Assembly (NCBI RefSeq): GCF_012928505.1
Contig: NZ_JABBJN010000003.1
Coordinates: 173,267-237,266, forward strand
Length of the DNA stretch: 64,000 bases
Source of the DNA: Achromobacter sp. Bel
Lineage (GTDB): Bacteria > Pseudomonadota > Gammaproteobacteria > Burkholderiales > Burkholderiaceae_B
Direction of reading: 5' to 3'
A model generated the notes under the pieces. That model was not told where the DNA came from. It saw nothing but the letters and a program-made list of their open reading frames with translations, and ran no database searches. Positions within the stretch are counted from its first letter, which is position 1, and every line of letters begins with the position of its first letter. Both the position numbers and the translations under genes were made by a program. Shown one piece after another: positions 1 to 8,985 of the stretch.

Positions 1-2032
1 ACCCGATCCGTCTGGCGCCCGCTCTGAACAAGGCCTGCGCATCGGGCGTCAGCCGGAACGCAGCCAGGAAATCTCCCACGCGATAGGCGGGATGCGACTT
101 GCGGATCAGGGCTAGAAAGCCCAGCGCCTCATCCACCCGGTCGGCAATGGCCAGGCAGTGGGCGGCAATCGCCAAGATATGCACATGGGCGTTGGGGCGC
201 ATCGCCGCCTTGACCGCCCAGTCGGCCGCTTCCTCAATCCGTCCCAATCGGACCAGCGCCAGCGCGCGGACGGCCAGCATGCCGAACATCAGGGGGTCGA
301 AGGGACTCAGATGGCGCGAATGGTCCGCCGACCCGATGGCCGCCAGGGCGTCCCCCGATTGGCAATGGACGAACCCCAGCGTGTAGTGCCCCAGGGCGAA
401 ATTGGGGCTCAGGTCGACGGCACGCTGCAATTCCGCCAGCGATGGGACCTGACTGCCGCGCAGCCACAGCGCCCGGCCCATGGCCCAATGCGCCGCGGGG
501 TCGCGGTCATCGGCGATCAGGCTCTGGCCGGCGGTCTTGAACGCCAGGTCCATCGCGGTCTGTTGCTCACCCCATCGCTGGAACGCGTCCTGCCAGTGGG
601 TAAAGGACAGCCCCGCGTAGGCCCGGGAATACGTGGGGTCCAGCCGCACCGCCATCTCGAAAAAATGCCGCGCCAGTGCGTTGTCCGCCTGGTTGAACCG
701 GTACATGTGCCACAGGCCGCGGTGATGGGCCGACCACGCATCCAGCGAATTCGGCGGCGTGAGAATGGCCCGGTTACGCTCGGCGGATTCGACTTCGATG
801 TCGATCGATGCCACGATCCGGTTGCCGATCTCGTCCAGCGCGACGAAGGCATCGTCCAGCGTATGGTCGAAGGTCTCTGCCCACACGATGCGCGCCGTTC
901 GCGACTCGACGAGCGCCACGTCCACGATGATCCGCTTGGCGTGCTGGCGCAGCGAGCCGCTCACCACGAAGTCCACATTCAGCGTCCGCCCGGCCTCTTC
1001 CGGCCCCACGCTGCGCTGGTCCAGGGCGAATACCGTGCCCTGCGCAATGACGAACAGGCTGCGCAGCTTGGCCAACCGGGTGATGATGTCGAAGGCCAGT
1101 CCGTCCCCCAACCCGCCCCGCACGCCGCTGCGCGCCGCGGCGTTCGCGAATGGCATGACCGCGATCGAGGCCCGTCCAGTTCTTTCCCTGCCGCCGTCGG
1201 GCGGGCCGGCGATCGGCGCCATCGCGGCCTCAGCCGCCGGTTCAGGCGGGTCGCCCGGCGATAGCCGAAGCTGCCGCCAGGTATCGCGCAGGGGCCGCCA
1301 ATCCAGCCCCTCGTCCTCGAAGGCGCGTATCGCGGCAGCCAGGTGTTCTTCACCCTCGCGAAGCCGCCCCCGGTCGCTTAGCGACTGCAGCATCAACGCG
1401 TGGGCGCGCCGGTCGAACGGGGCAAGCCTCAACCAATTGTCCAGGCAGCCGTAGCGCTCGTCGGACTCGGTTGGCAGGCTCGCGGCCAGGTGCTCCAGCA
1501 CCACCGCCTGGCAGGCCCTCAATCGCCGCCGTTGCGCCACCATCCAGCTGTCGAAAACCGGGCACGCCCTGAGCTGCAGGCCATCCAGGAACTCGCCCAC
1601 GAATAGCCCGGCCAGCCTGCGTAGCCGCTCCACGCCGACGCTGCCGATGCCCTGACGCATCGCCTGCTCGATATCCAGGACGTCGGCAACGCAGTCGTGC
1701 AGGTCGAGCGTCACCGTCTCCGGCGTTGCCTGTATGCGTCGGTGGTCCGGCCCGTCGAGCAAGGTTCTTGCCTTGCTGAGACACCAGCGCAGTTCGCCGC
1801 GGGGATCGTTCGGAACGTCCCAAAGCAACTCGCACAGATGCGTGCGCGTCACCGCATGCGGGGCAAGCGCAAGATAGGCGATCAACGCGCGGAGCTTGCG
1901 CGAGGGTGGCAACGCCAAGCCGACGCCTTCCCGGAAGATTGCCATCGGCCCAAGCATGTGGACACGGATGGCGGCCGCATCCTGGGGAAAATCCGGATGC
2001 CTTGCGGCCGCAGATTCCACGCCGGCTACCAC
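1..2032 (-). CDS. SARP/BTAD-type transcriptional regulator with TolB-like and TPR domains (3' end cut by window edge)
   Basis: This frame stays open from near 2068 to the left edge, so the gene is incomplete (about 677 codons visible). It opens with a winged-helix segment (about residues 24-95, around HMLGPMAIF and LPPSRKLRALIAYLALAP). A bacterial transcriptional activation domain follows (to about 245). Next is a TolB/FlgO-like segment (about 275-400, with IAVMPFAN, GDGLAFDIITRLA and VDFVVSGSLRQ). Tetratricopeptide-type helices then run to the edge. This architecture is known from proteobacterial SARP-like regulators, where TPRs act in sensing or protein contact; the ligand here is unknown. 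I chose GTG at 2032 because GGAG lies six bases upstream; GTG 2020 or ATG 1957 are alternatives. It is divergent from the methyltransferase at 2170, a possible target. The antisense frames over it are shadows. Confidence 0.72.
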   Translation of the reverse strand, partial: MVAGVESAAARHPDFPQDAAAIRVHMLGPMAIFREGVGLALPPSRKLRALIAYLALAPHAVTRTHLCELLWDVPNDPRGELRWCLSKARTLLDGPDHRRIQATPETVTLDLHDCVADVLDIEQAMRQGIGSVGVERLRRLAGLFVGEFLDGLQLRACPVFDSWMVAQRRRLRACQAVVLEHLAASLPTESDERYGCLDNWLRLAPFDRRAHALMLQSLSDRGRLREGEEHLAAAIRAFEDEGLDWRPLRDTWRQLRLSPGDPPEPAAEAAMAPIAGPPDGGRERTGRASIAVMPFANAAARSGVRGGLGDGLAFDIITRLAKLRSLFVIAQGTVFALDQRSVGPEEAGRTLNVDFVVSGSLRQHAKRIIVDVALVESRTARIVWAETFDHTLDDAFVALDEIGNRIVASIDIEVESAERNRAILTPPNSLDAWSAHHRGLWHMYRFNQADNALARHFFEMAVRLDPTYSRAYAGLSFTHWQDAFQRWGEQQTAMDLAFKTAGQSLIADDRDPAAHWAMGRALWLRGSQVPSLAELQRAVDLSPNFALGHYTLGFVHCQSGDALAAIGSADHSRHLSPFDPLMFGMLAVRALALVRLGRIEEAADWAVKAAMRPNAHVHILAIAAHCLAIADRVDEALGFLALIRKSHPAYRVGDFLAAFRLTPDAQALFRAGARRIG

Positions 2033-2169
2033 GGCCCGCTCCACGCACGGGAACTACGGTTGACTTCGGATCGCACGACACGCATATGCCAACGCGCACT
2101 TGTCTGTGATGCCGCTCGGCGCGGGCGATGTCCGCCGACGCCTACCCCCCGTACTAATGGAGACAGACC

Positions 2170-3018
2170 ATGTCCATATCCGCCACCGCCGTTGCGCAAC
2201 CTCAAGCCCCCGCGCAGCCCGATCTGGCCGCCCTGAAGACTCGCCAGCAAGCCACCTGGTCTTCCGGAGACTATGCCGTCGTCGGCACCACGTTGCAGAT
2301 CGTCGGCGAGCAGCTGTGCGAATCCCTCGACCTGCGCGCCGGACAGAAGGTGCTTGATGTCGCAGCCGGCAACGGCAATGCCTCGCTGGCCGCGGCCCGC
2401 CGCTGGTGCGAGGTGGTCGCGACCGACTACGTGCCCGCGCTGCTGGGACGCGCTCGTGAACGCGCCGCGGCCGAACGGCTGAAGATCGAATTCCAGGAAG
2501 CCGATGCCGAAGCCCTGCCCTTTGCACCCGCCAGCTTCGACGCCGTCGTATCCACCTTTGGCGTGATGTTCACGGCCGACCAGGACAAGGCAGCCGCCGA
2601 ACTGGTCCGCGTCTGCCGCCCCGGTGGCAAGATCGGCATGGCCAACTGGACGCCCGAGGGCTTCATCGGCCAAATCTTCAAGACCCTCGGCAAGCATCTG
2701 CCCCCGCCGGCCGGCGTCAAATCGCCCGCGCTGTGGGGCACCCGGGCGCGCATCGACGAGATGTTCGGAGGCCACGCCTCCGCCATCCAGGCCGAACCCC
2801 GTCACTTCGTGTTCCGCTATCGTTCGCCCGAACATTGGCTGCAGGTCTTCAAGACCTATTACGGGCCGCTCCTTAAAGCGTTTTCTGCGTTGGAACCCAC
2901 GGCGCAAGCCGCGCTGGAAAGCGATCTGATAGCGCAAATAGACCGGTTCAATCGCTCTGGCGACGCCGGGATGGTGGTGCCCAGTGAATACCTTGAGATC
3001 GTGATCACGCGCCGATAA
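2170..3018 (+). CDS. class I SAM-dependent methyltransferase
   Basis: The 282-residue soluble protein has a clear Rossmann methyltransferase core. Motif I is VLDVAAGNGN (61-70), an acidic post-I strand ends in ATDY (84-87), and EADAEALPF (110-118) gives the motif II acidic region that binds the adenine. RPGGKIGMANW (150-160) matches the segment after motif III in UbiE/Methyltransf_11 enzymes. The family moves a methyl group from S-adenosylmethionine to small molecules; the acceptor cannot be inferred. The gene stands alone, with GGAG seven bases before ATG 2170, and is divergent from the SARP-type regulator, which may control it. Confidence 0.85.
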   Translation: MSISATAVAQPQAPAQPDLAALKTRQQATWSSGDYAVVGTTLQIVGEQLCESLDLRAGQKVLDVAAGNGNASLAAARRWCEVVATDYVPALLGRARERAAAERLKIEFQEADAEALPFAPASFDAVVSTFGVMFTADQDKAAAELVRVCRPGGKIGMANWTPEGFIGQIFKTLGKHLPPPAGVKSPALWGTRARIDEMFGGHASAIQAEPRHFVFRYRSPEHWLQVFKTYYGPLLKAFSALEPTAQAALESDLIAQIDRFNRSGDAGMVVPSEYLEIVITRR

Positions 3019-3214
3019 ACGGGCGGCGATCCCAGACCCGGTACCGCCCGGGGCATTCGGGCAGGCAGCAAGCAGTAGATGGTCCATGGCGCGACGCTTT
3101 TACGCCCTTCCGCGCGCGGAGCGGGACGAACAACGCGAAGCAGTGACCTGCAAAGCTGGCGCGCGGGCTGCGGCCCGGGCCAGGCCGAGACTGATCCTCT
3201 GCCTGAAATCATAC

Positions 3215-3255
3215 GCCTGACGGCGGCGGCTGGCGCACGCCTGCTGCCGTCAGGC
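3215..3255. terminator. convergent-junction hairpin
   Basis: Perfect 10-bp arms GCCTGACGGC (3215-3224) and GCCGTCAGGC (3246-3255) enclose a 21-base loop. The hairpin sits at the junction of the convergent methyltransferase and DMT genes and covers the DMT stop codon. There is no clear T-tract, so a terminator role is inferred from position. Confidence 0.4.
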
Positions 3256-4143
3256 GCCGCGATCGAACACCCCTGCCGCGATCCCTCCCACGATCAGCGC
3301 CATGCCCACCAGCAACGAGGCCTCAAGCGGTTCGTGCAGGATCGCTGCCGAACACAGCAAGCCGAAGACGGGTACCCCCAACAAGCCGATCGACGTCACG
3401 CCCGCCGGCAGCGACCGGTTCACATTCACCGCCGCCCAGTACGCTACCGCGATGCCGAAGACACCGCCATATCCCAGCAGCCAGCCCAGGTCCGGCGTCC
3501 AGACGACAACGGGCGGACCTTCGGCCGCGAACGCGACCGCTGCCAGCACCCCCGAGGCCAGCAGGGCCTGCCAGAACGCCAATTCAAAGGGCGGCGTCAC
3601 CCAGCGGTGCGCACGCACATAGACGATGTTGGCGGCCCAGCACAACGCCGCCAGCAGCACCAGGCCATTGCCCAGCAGCGCGTCGCGGCGCGTCCAGTCG
3701 AACGCCAGCGGATTGAAGATGACAAGCAGCCCCAGCACACCCAATGCCAGCCCCAGTTGGCGCGCGCGGCCGATGGGTTCACGCAGGAACAGCCATGCGC
3801 CAGGGATGACCCAGAGCGGCGTGGTGTAGGCCAGCACCACCGAGCGGCCTGCCGGCACCGTCTGCAGGCCCAGGCTGACCAGTGCGGCGAATGCGCCCAT
3901 GTGCAGCAAACCCACGCTCAAGATCACGGGCAGGTCGGCCTTGACCGGCCACGCGATCCGCCGCAACGCGATTCCCAATATCAACAACGCGGCCGTACCC
4001 ACCGCGCTGCGCGCGGCCACGGCCCAGATCGGCGTCATGTATTGCAGCAGCAGTTTGCTGACGACCCAGGTGAAGCCCCAGGCCAGGACCACGACGCCCA
4101 GCAGTAGCAAGGCGTTGCGACGGGACAGCGGAATAGAAGGCAT
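3250..4143 (-). CDS. EamA/DMT-family transporter (drug/metabolite exporter type)
   Basis: The 297-residue inner-membrane protein has about ten hydrophobic segments arranged as two EamA repeats. The first runs about 10-140 (LLLLGVVVLAWGFTWVVSK onwards) and the second about 155-290 (LLGNGLVLLAALCWAANIVY onwards). Length and the tryptophan-rich helix starts fit 10-TM DMT exporters such as RhaT/YdcZ-type proteins. The family moves amino acids, nucleobases or drugs, usually outwards; the substrate is unknown. It is a single gene facing away from the diguanylate cyclase, with about 230 bases between their starts. Confidence 0.85.
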   Translation of the reverse strand: MPSIPLSRRNALLLLGVVVLAWGFTWVVSKLLLQYMTPIWAVAARSAVGTAALLILGIALRRIAWPVKADLPVILSVGLLHMGAFAALVSLGLQTVPAGRSVVLAYTTPLWVIPGAWLFLREPIGRARQLGLALGVLGLLVIFNPLAFDWTRRDALLGNGLVLLAALCWAANIVYVRAHRWVTPPFELAFWQALLASGVLAAVAFAAEGPPVVVWTPDLGWLLGYGGVFGIAVAYWAAVNVNRSLPAGVTSIGLLGVPVFGLLCSAAILHEPLEASLLVGMALIVGGIAAGVFDRGA

Positions 4144-4372
4144 CGGTGCGGTGCTGCGGCGAAAGTCCGCGAGACGGGAGGGGTTGTCGGAAGTCCCGAC
4201 TATAGGAGCCCCCCGTGTCCTGCCCGTAGACCCACGGCGCGCCGATTTCCTGGAGCCACCCCGGGTTGGGACTATAAAACTTGACTTGGATCGAGTTCCA
4301 CCACTTAATGTCGCTGCCTAGAGCCTAGCCTCACGAATGTAGGCAATTCTCGCCCTATCTCCACGTCCTACT

Positions 4373-5581
4373 ATGGTTGCCTCCACGCTCGTCGCCATGC
4401 TGTGTGCACACTTGTTGTGCTTTTCGGTCATGTTTTTGCTTATCAGTCGCCGCTTGCCCGGCAACAGGATGGGCATGGATTTCTTTGCGGTGGGCAATCT
4501 GTTGCTGGCGTTGGCCTACATCCTGCAACTGCTTGAGGGGGGACCCGCGTGGAGCGTGACGAGCGTCGTCAACCACACCCTCACGCTGGCTGCCCCCATC
4601 GCCTACTGGCTTGGCGCCATGCGTTTTTTTGGACGTCAAGTTCGATTGTGGCGCCCGTTGATCATATTTTCCGTGGCCTATGGCATAGCGCAGTTATTGG
4701 TGCAATGGAACGCAGGGCCCACAGCGCGTTATGCAATGCTGGCGGCGACGGCGAGCCTGCTTTTCTTTGCAATGACCATCACCGTGATCTACGGTGTGCG
4801 CACTTTCGCAAAAGACTTGTACGGAGAGATGGTTTTCTTTGCCCTGTTGATTGGCGGAATCTGTGTTCTCAACGCGCTGAAGTTTTTGAAAATCGTAGAT
4901 GACGGTTTGGATGCGCTGCACATGGACAGCCGCTTTCAAATGATCTTCTACATCTACATGTCGACCCTGGCTACTATCGTGCCGCCCTCCATTGTCTGGC
5001 TGGTACTGCGACGGCTGACGGATAGTCTGCGCGACATCGCGGCACGCGACCCCATGACAGACCTGCTTAATCGCAGAGGGCTTCTGGATGCGTTGAAACG
5101 ATATTTCAATTCTCGGCATTCCGCGCCCGTTCGCCTGCTGCTGCTGGATGTCGACCATTTCAAGCGGATCAACGACACCTATGGCCACCAAGCCGGGGAT
5201 GAAGTCATATGCCAGGTGGCGGAACTGCTTCGCTCCACCGTTCGTCGTGGCGACCTGACAGGTCGTATCGGGGGAGAGGAATTCGTGGCAATCTTCCTGG
5301 AGACGGACGGTGACGCGGTAAACACCTTGGCAGAGCGTCTACGTATCCGCGTTGAAAGCCACGCCATCAACGTGACGGGTTCTGGTCATTCGCTGCACTG
5401 TACGGTCACCATTGGAATTTCACCCCCCTTCCATGGCGCGCATGGCCTGGAGGATGCGCTTCGAGAAGCCGACGCGGCGCTCTACAGAGGAAAGGCAGCA
5501 GGACGCAATCGCGTCGAATTCGCTGACCTCTTGACCGGCATTCCGGCGCAACGAAACCAATCAGCAATCGTGAATGCGTAG
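4373..5581 (+). CDS. membrane-bound diguanylate cyclase (GGDEF protein)
   Basis: The 402-residue protein makes the second messenger cyclic di-GMP from two GTP. Six or seven hydrophobic segments fill residues 1-215 and form an unclassified membrane sensor. They are followed by a GGDEF domain of about 160 residues. DPMTDLLNRRG (226-236) is the usual domain entry, LLLLDVDHFKRINDTYGH (255-272) binds metal and nucleotide, and GGEEF (300-304) is an active-site variant. RRGD at 291-294, five residues before GGEEF, is a complete RxxD inhibitory site, so product feedback is likely. I see no strong ribosome site before ATG 4373. A TTGACT at 4281 with an AT-rich hexamer about 17-18 bases on is a weak promoter candidate. 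Confidence 0.88.
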   Translation: MVASTLVAMLCAHLLCFSVMFLLISRRLPGNRMGMDFFAVGNLLLALAYILQLLEGGPAWSVTSVVNHTLTLAAPIAYWLGAMRFFGRQVRLWRPLIIFSVAYGIAQLLVQWNAGPTARYAMLAATASLLFFAMTITVIYGVRTFAKDLYGEMVFFALLIGGICVLNALKFLKIVDDGLDALHMDSRFQMIFYIYMSTLATIVPPSIVWLVLRRLTDSLRDIAARDPMTDLLNRRGLLDALKRYFNSRHSAPVRLLLLDVDHFKRINDTYGHQAGDEVICQVAELLRSTVRRGDLTGRIGGEEFVAIFLETDGDAVNTLAERLRIRVESHAINVTGSGHSLHCTVTIGISPPFHGAHGLEDALREADAALYRGKAAGRNRVEFADLLTGIPAQRNQSAIVNA

Positions 5582-5630
5582 CCCCCCGCCTTCTGGCGAC
5601 CTGCCGAACCGCGCGCATCGGGACACGGCT

Positions 5631-6533
5631 TCAGTTAACGTTGTCAGTTAACGTTGTCAGACTGCAATCCATGGGCGTAGTACGCCCCTGCACCCATCGC
5701 GCAAAGTCCTCTGCCCGCGGTTCGTCCGGCGCCGGTGCGTACACCACCAGCCGCAAATGGCGGCTTTCGTCCACGGACAAGGTCGCGTGCTCGAAAGCCA
5801 CCTCTCCCAGCGGCTCGATATGCAGCTTGCGCACGCCCAGGCACGTGCCGTGCACGTCGTGTTCGCGCCACCAGGCCTTGAAATCCGGCGACACGCCTTC
5901 CAATTCGTCGACCAGTTCGGCGATGTCGGGCACGCCCGCCGCGCTGGCGAAATCGCGCCGGAAGGTGGACAGCATGGCGGGCGCTTGCGCTTGCCAGTCG
6001 ACGAACACCTGCCGCATCGCGGGCGCCACGAACAGCATCCACAACAGGTTCCGGCGGCCGGGCGCTTGCGCCGAGAAGCCGAAGACGTGGTCGGCGGCGG
6101 CATTCCACACCACGACGTCCCAACGCAGATTGAGGATGTAGGCCGGCCGCGCGGGCAAGTCGTCCATCAGCCGGCGCACCTGAGGCGGCACGGTGCACAC
6201 GGTGCGGCCCGGTTCGGCAGGCGGGCGTTGATGGGCCAGCAGATACAGGTGGCGGCGCTCGGCGGGGTCCAGTTTCAGTACGCGCGCCAGGTTTTCCAGG
6301 AAGGTCGCTGACACGCTGATGTTGCGGCCCTGTTCGAACCACGTGTACCAGGCCAGCCCCACGCCCGCCAACGCCGCCACTTCCTCGCGGCGCAGTCCGG
6401 GTGTTCGGCGACGACCGCCGGCGGGCAGGCCCAGGTCTGTCGGCCGAAGCCGTTCGCGGCGCAGGCGCAGGAATTCAGACAGGTCCGCGCGCGTGCGGTC
6501 CAGACGGTGGGGGATGGAAGCGTCAGTCATCAA
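5631..6533 (-). CDS. XRE-family regulator with MmyB-like ligand-binding domain
   Basis: The 300-residue protein has an N-terminal helix-turn-helix at about 40-95 (RTPGLRREEVAALAGVGLAW, then EQGRN and FLENLARVLKLD). A MmyB/PAS-like C-terminal domain follows at about 115-290 and contains the usual WNAAADHVFGF and RRNLLWMLF segments. Such proteins are mostly repressors of adjacent transporters or reductases. It is divergent from the MFS exporter at 6656 with a 122-base gap, so it probably regulates that gene. The last residues (LTTLTDNVN) are encoded by a 13-base tandem duplication, so the C-terminal end may vary between strains. Confidence 0.85.
   Translation of the reverse strand: MMTDASIPHRLDRTRADLSEFLRLRRERLRPTDLGLPAGGRRRTPGLRREEVAALAGVGLAWYTWFEQGRNISVSATFLENLARVLKLDPAERRHLYLLAHQRPPAEPGRTVCTVPPQVRRLMDDLPARPAYILNLRWDVVVWNAAADHVFGFSAQAPGRRNLLWMLFVAPAMRQVFVDWQAQAPAMLSTFRRDFASAAGVPDIAELVDELEGVSPDFKAWWREHDVHGTCLGVRKLHIEPLGEVAFEHATLSVDESRHLRLVVYAPAPDEPRAEDFARWVQGRTTPMDCSLTTLTDNVN
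5632..5657. repeat. 13-bp tandem duplication at the 3' end of the XRE gene
   Basis: CAGTTAACGTTGT occurs twice in direct succession (5632-5644 and 5645-5657) and is followed by a third CAG. Thirteen is not a multiple of three, so gain or loss of one unit changes the reading frame and the stop codon of the regulator. Confidence 0.85.
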
Positions 6534-6655
6534 GTGAAGAGAATAAGCATCCTGGCGGGCAGGCTATTGCAAGCAGTAATAGCATAAACAGCTAAATTGT
6601 ATAAGGCTGAAGGCCCGCCCAGAATAGCGCCAATCCTGTTTCCGATGGCGTGTTC

Positions 6656-8101
6656 ATGACCTCGACCTCCTTGCTCGCCCCTTGCGCGCCACGCGCCCCC
6701 GACGCCCCTGCGCTCAGCCCGCTGGGCCTGGCCGTGCTGCTGTCGGGAGGCTTCATCACGATCTTCGACCTGTTCGTGGTGAACGTGGCCATCCCCAGCA
6801 TGCAAACCACGTTGTCGGCCAGCTTTGCGCAAATCAACTTCATCATCGCCGCCTACGAATTGGCCTATGGCGTGCTGCTGATCGCCGGCAGCCGGTTGGG
6901 CGACCGCCACGGACGCCGCCGTTTGTTCATGCTGGGCATGGCCGGCTTTGCGTTGGCGTCCGCGCTTTGCGGACTGGCCCCCACGGCCGATACGCTGATC
7001 GGCGCGCGCATCCTGCAAGGTGTGGCGGCCGCCATGCTGTTCCCGCAGGTGTATGCGCTGATCCGCGTCAGCTACGAAGGCCATGCGCGGCGGCGCGCGT
7101 TCGGCCTGATGGGCATGACGCTGGGGCTGGCTGCCATTGCCGGGCAGGTGCTGGGCGGCTGGATCGTGCATGCGGACGTGTTCGGCCTGGCGTGGCGCAC
7201 CATCTTCCTGATCAACGTGCCGCTGGGCCTGTTGGCGTGGCGCCTGGCTCGCCACATTCCCGAGTCCCGCGAGGCGTCGGGCGCGGCAATGGACTGGCCC
7301 GGCGCAGCGCTCTCGGGCACGGGGCTGGCCTTGCTGTTGCTGGCATTGATCGAAGGGCCAGCGCGGCAGTGGCCGGTTTGGGCGATCGCAAGCGGCGCCA
7401 CATCGGCCGTGTTGCTGGCGCAGTTCGTGCGCATGCAACGCCGCGTGCGCGCCCAAGGCGGCGCGCCGCTGGTCGACATGGCTTTGCTGGCGCAACCGCG
7501 CTTTGCGGCCGGCTGCCTGCTGGTGATGTTTGTCTTCTCGACCGCCAGCGCGATGTTCCTGTGCTATGCCCTGCTGGTGCAAACCGGCTTCGGCCTGGAC
7601 GCCCTGACCGCCGGCCTGATTTTCGCGCCGGCCAGCGTGGGCTTCGTGGCGGGGTCGATGATCGCGCCGCGGCTGGTGGCGCGTTTTGGCACGGGCGCGA
7701 TCGCGCTGGCGGCGCTGTTGTATGGCGGGGCCACGGCCGCGCTGATGGTGCACGTGGGGACGGCAGGCGCGGCCTTGGCGCCATGGTCGCTGGTGCCGGC
7801 GCTGGTCTGGCTGGGCGCGGCGCAAGGCGCGGTGAACACGCCCCTGGTGAACCTGGTGCTGGGCCTGGTTGAAGACCGCCAGGCCGGCATGGCGGCAGGC
7901 GTGGTGTCGACCTTGCAACAGGTGGGCGCCGCGTTAGGCGTGTCGGCGGCGGGCATGCTGTTTGGCGGCGCGCTGCACGCGCATGCCGACGCCAGTGCCC
8001 CCGAGCGTTATGCCCAGGCGTTCGCGTCGGCCATGCGGTTCAACGTGGCGGCGATTGCGGCGGCGACCATGCTGCTGTGGTGGCTGGGCCGGCGGCGTTG
8101 A
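6656..8101 (+). CDS. MFS exporter, DHA2 (EmrB/QacA-like) family
   Basis: The 481-residue inner-membrane protein has about 14 hydrophobic segments. LSGGFITIFDLFVVNVAIPS is the DHA2 TM1 signature, with the membrane Asp-Leu-Phe motif in place of D-T-I. GSRLGDRHGRRRLF is MFS motif A between TM2 and TM3. GLMGMTLGLAAIAGQVLGGW is the motif C (antiporter) region. Proteins of this class expel drugs or metabolites in exchange for protons. An upstream in-frame GTG (6650) exists, but ATG 6656 gives the usual short N-terminus. It is divergent from the XRE regulator, a common regulator-pump arrangement. Confidence 0.88.
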   Translation: MTSTSLLAPCAPRAPDAPALSPLGLAVLLSGGFITIFDLFVVNVAIPSMQTTLSASFAQINFIIAAYELAYGVLLIAGSRLGDRHGRRRLFMLGMAGFALASALCGLAPTADTLIGARILQGVAAAMLFPQVYALIRVSYEGHARRRAFGLMGMTLGLAAIAGQVLGGWIVHADVFGLAWRTIFLINVPLGLLAWRLARHIPESREASGAAMDWPGAALSGTGLALLLLALIEGPARQWPVWAIASGATSAVLLAQFVRMQRRVRAQGGAPLVDMALLAQPRFAAGCLLVMFVFSTASAMFLCYALLVQTGFGLDALTAGLIFAPASVGFVAGSMIAPRLVARFGTGAIALAALLYGGATAALMVHVGTAGAALAPWSLVPALVWLGAAQGAVNTPLVNLVLGLVEDRQAGMAAGVVSTLQQVGAALGVSAAGMLFGGALHAHADASAPERYAQAFASAMRFNVAAIAAATMLLWWLGRRR

Positions 8102-8109
8102 ACCGGCCC

Positions 8110-8131
8110 TGCGCGGCGGCTTGTCCGCGCA
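8110..8131. terminator. short hairpin between convergent MFS and proC genes
   Basis: Arms TGCGCGG (8110-8116) and CCGCGCA (8125-8131) enclose an 8-base loop in the 39-base convergent gap. There is no T-tract, so the function is inferred from position only. Confidence 0.3.
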
Positions 8132-8140
8132 CAGCGGGAA

Positions 8141-8947
8141 CTACCCTGCCGACAGTTCGCGGGCGCGCCGTTCAGCCTGATGTACCGCCTGCGTAATCGC
8201 GTCGGCGACACCGGCCTCACGCATGTGCGATAACGCGGCGTAGGTGGTGCCGCCCTTGGAGGTGACGCGGTCCTGCAATTCGGTCAGCGACACGTCTTCG
8301 CTGGCGGCCAGCCCCGCCGCGCCCTGAAACGCGGACACCGCCAGCCGGCGCGCATCGGCCGCAGAAAAGCCAAGCTCCAACGCGCCGTGTTCCAAGGCGG
8401 CCATGAAGTGGAAGACGTAGCCCGGACCGCTTCCCGTCACGGCGGTCACGGCGTCGATCATGGCTTCGCTGTCTGTCCAGATGCGTTCGCCCACCGCGGC
8501 GAACAAGGCGTCCACCTGGCCGCGTTCGGCGTCGCTGCAGGCCTGCGTGGCGTAAAGCCCCGTCATGCCCAACCCCACCTTGGCGGGCGTGTTCGGCATG
8601 GCGCGCACGATGCGCGCATGGCCGCCCAGCCATGCCGACAGCGCCCCTAGTTCAACCCCCGCGGCGATGCTGACCACGGTGGCCGCCGCTGACAGATGCT
8701 GATGCACCTGGCCGCAAGCCTCGCGCAACGCCTGCGGCTTGGTGGCCAGCACGCACAACGCGGCATCGGCGATTTCCGGACCGACGCTTTCGCGGCAGTT
8801 CAGGCCGCGCTCGAACAGCGCGTCGCGCGTGGGCGCGTAGGGCTCGATCACGAGGAAGTCGGCCGGTTCGCGGCCCTGCCGTAGCAGGCCGTCGATGATG
8901 GCGGAGGCCATGTTGCCGCCGCCGATGAAAACGATCTTTTCTCGCAT
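8141..8947 (-). CDS. proC: pyrroline-5-carboxylate reductase
   Basis: This enzyme reduces 1-pyrroline-5-carboxylate to L-proline with NAD(P)H, the last step of proline synthesis in the cytosol. The 268-residue length is normal. An N-terminal Rossmann motif KIVFIGGGNMASAIIDGL (4-21) binds NADPH. ATKPQ and the segment RAMPNTPAKVGLGMTGLY are characteristic of P5C reductases. The C-terminal dimerisation domain has VTAVTGSGPGYVFHFMAA and VTSKGGTTYAAL, which form the active site and family signature. It lies 38 bases downstream of the 2-hydroxy-acid dehydrogenase on the same strand and may be cotranscribed with it. Confidence 0.95.
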   Translation of the reverse strand: MREKIVFIGGGNMASAIIDGLLRQGREPADFLVIEPYAPTRDALFERGLNCRESVGPEIADAALCVLATKPQALREACGQVHQHLSAAATVVSIAAGVELGALSAWLGGHARIVRAMPNTPAKVGLGMTGLYATQACSDAERGQVDALFAAVGERIWTDSEAMIDAVTAVTGSGPGYVFHFMAALEHGALELGFSAADARRLAVSAFQGAAGLAASEDVSLTELQDRVTSKGGTTYAALSHMREAGVADAITQAVHQAERRARELSAG

Positions 8948-8985
8948 GTTGCTGTGCTTTTAAAAGAATGGGTGACAAGACAGGT

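Noticed and set aside
158..1264. A 368-codon plus-strand frame at the left end
   Set aside because: It is antisense to the SARP/TPR regulator frame, which reads through with recognisable domains. This frame has no family features and a shadow-like composition.
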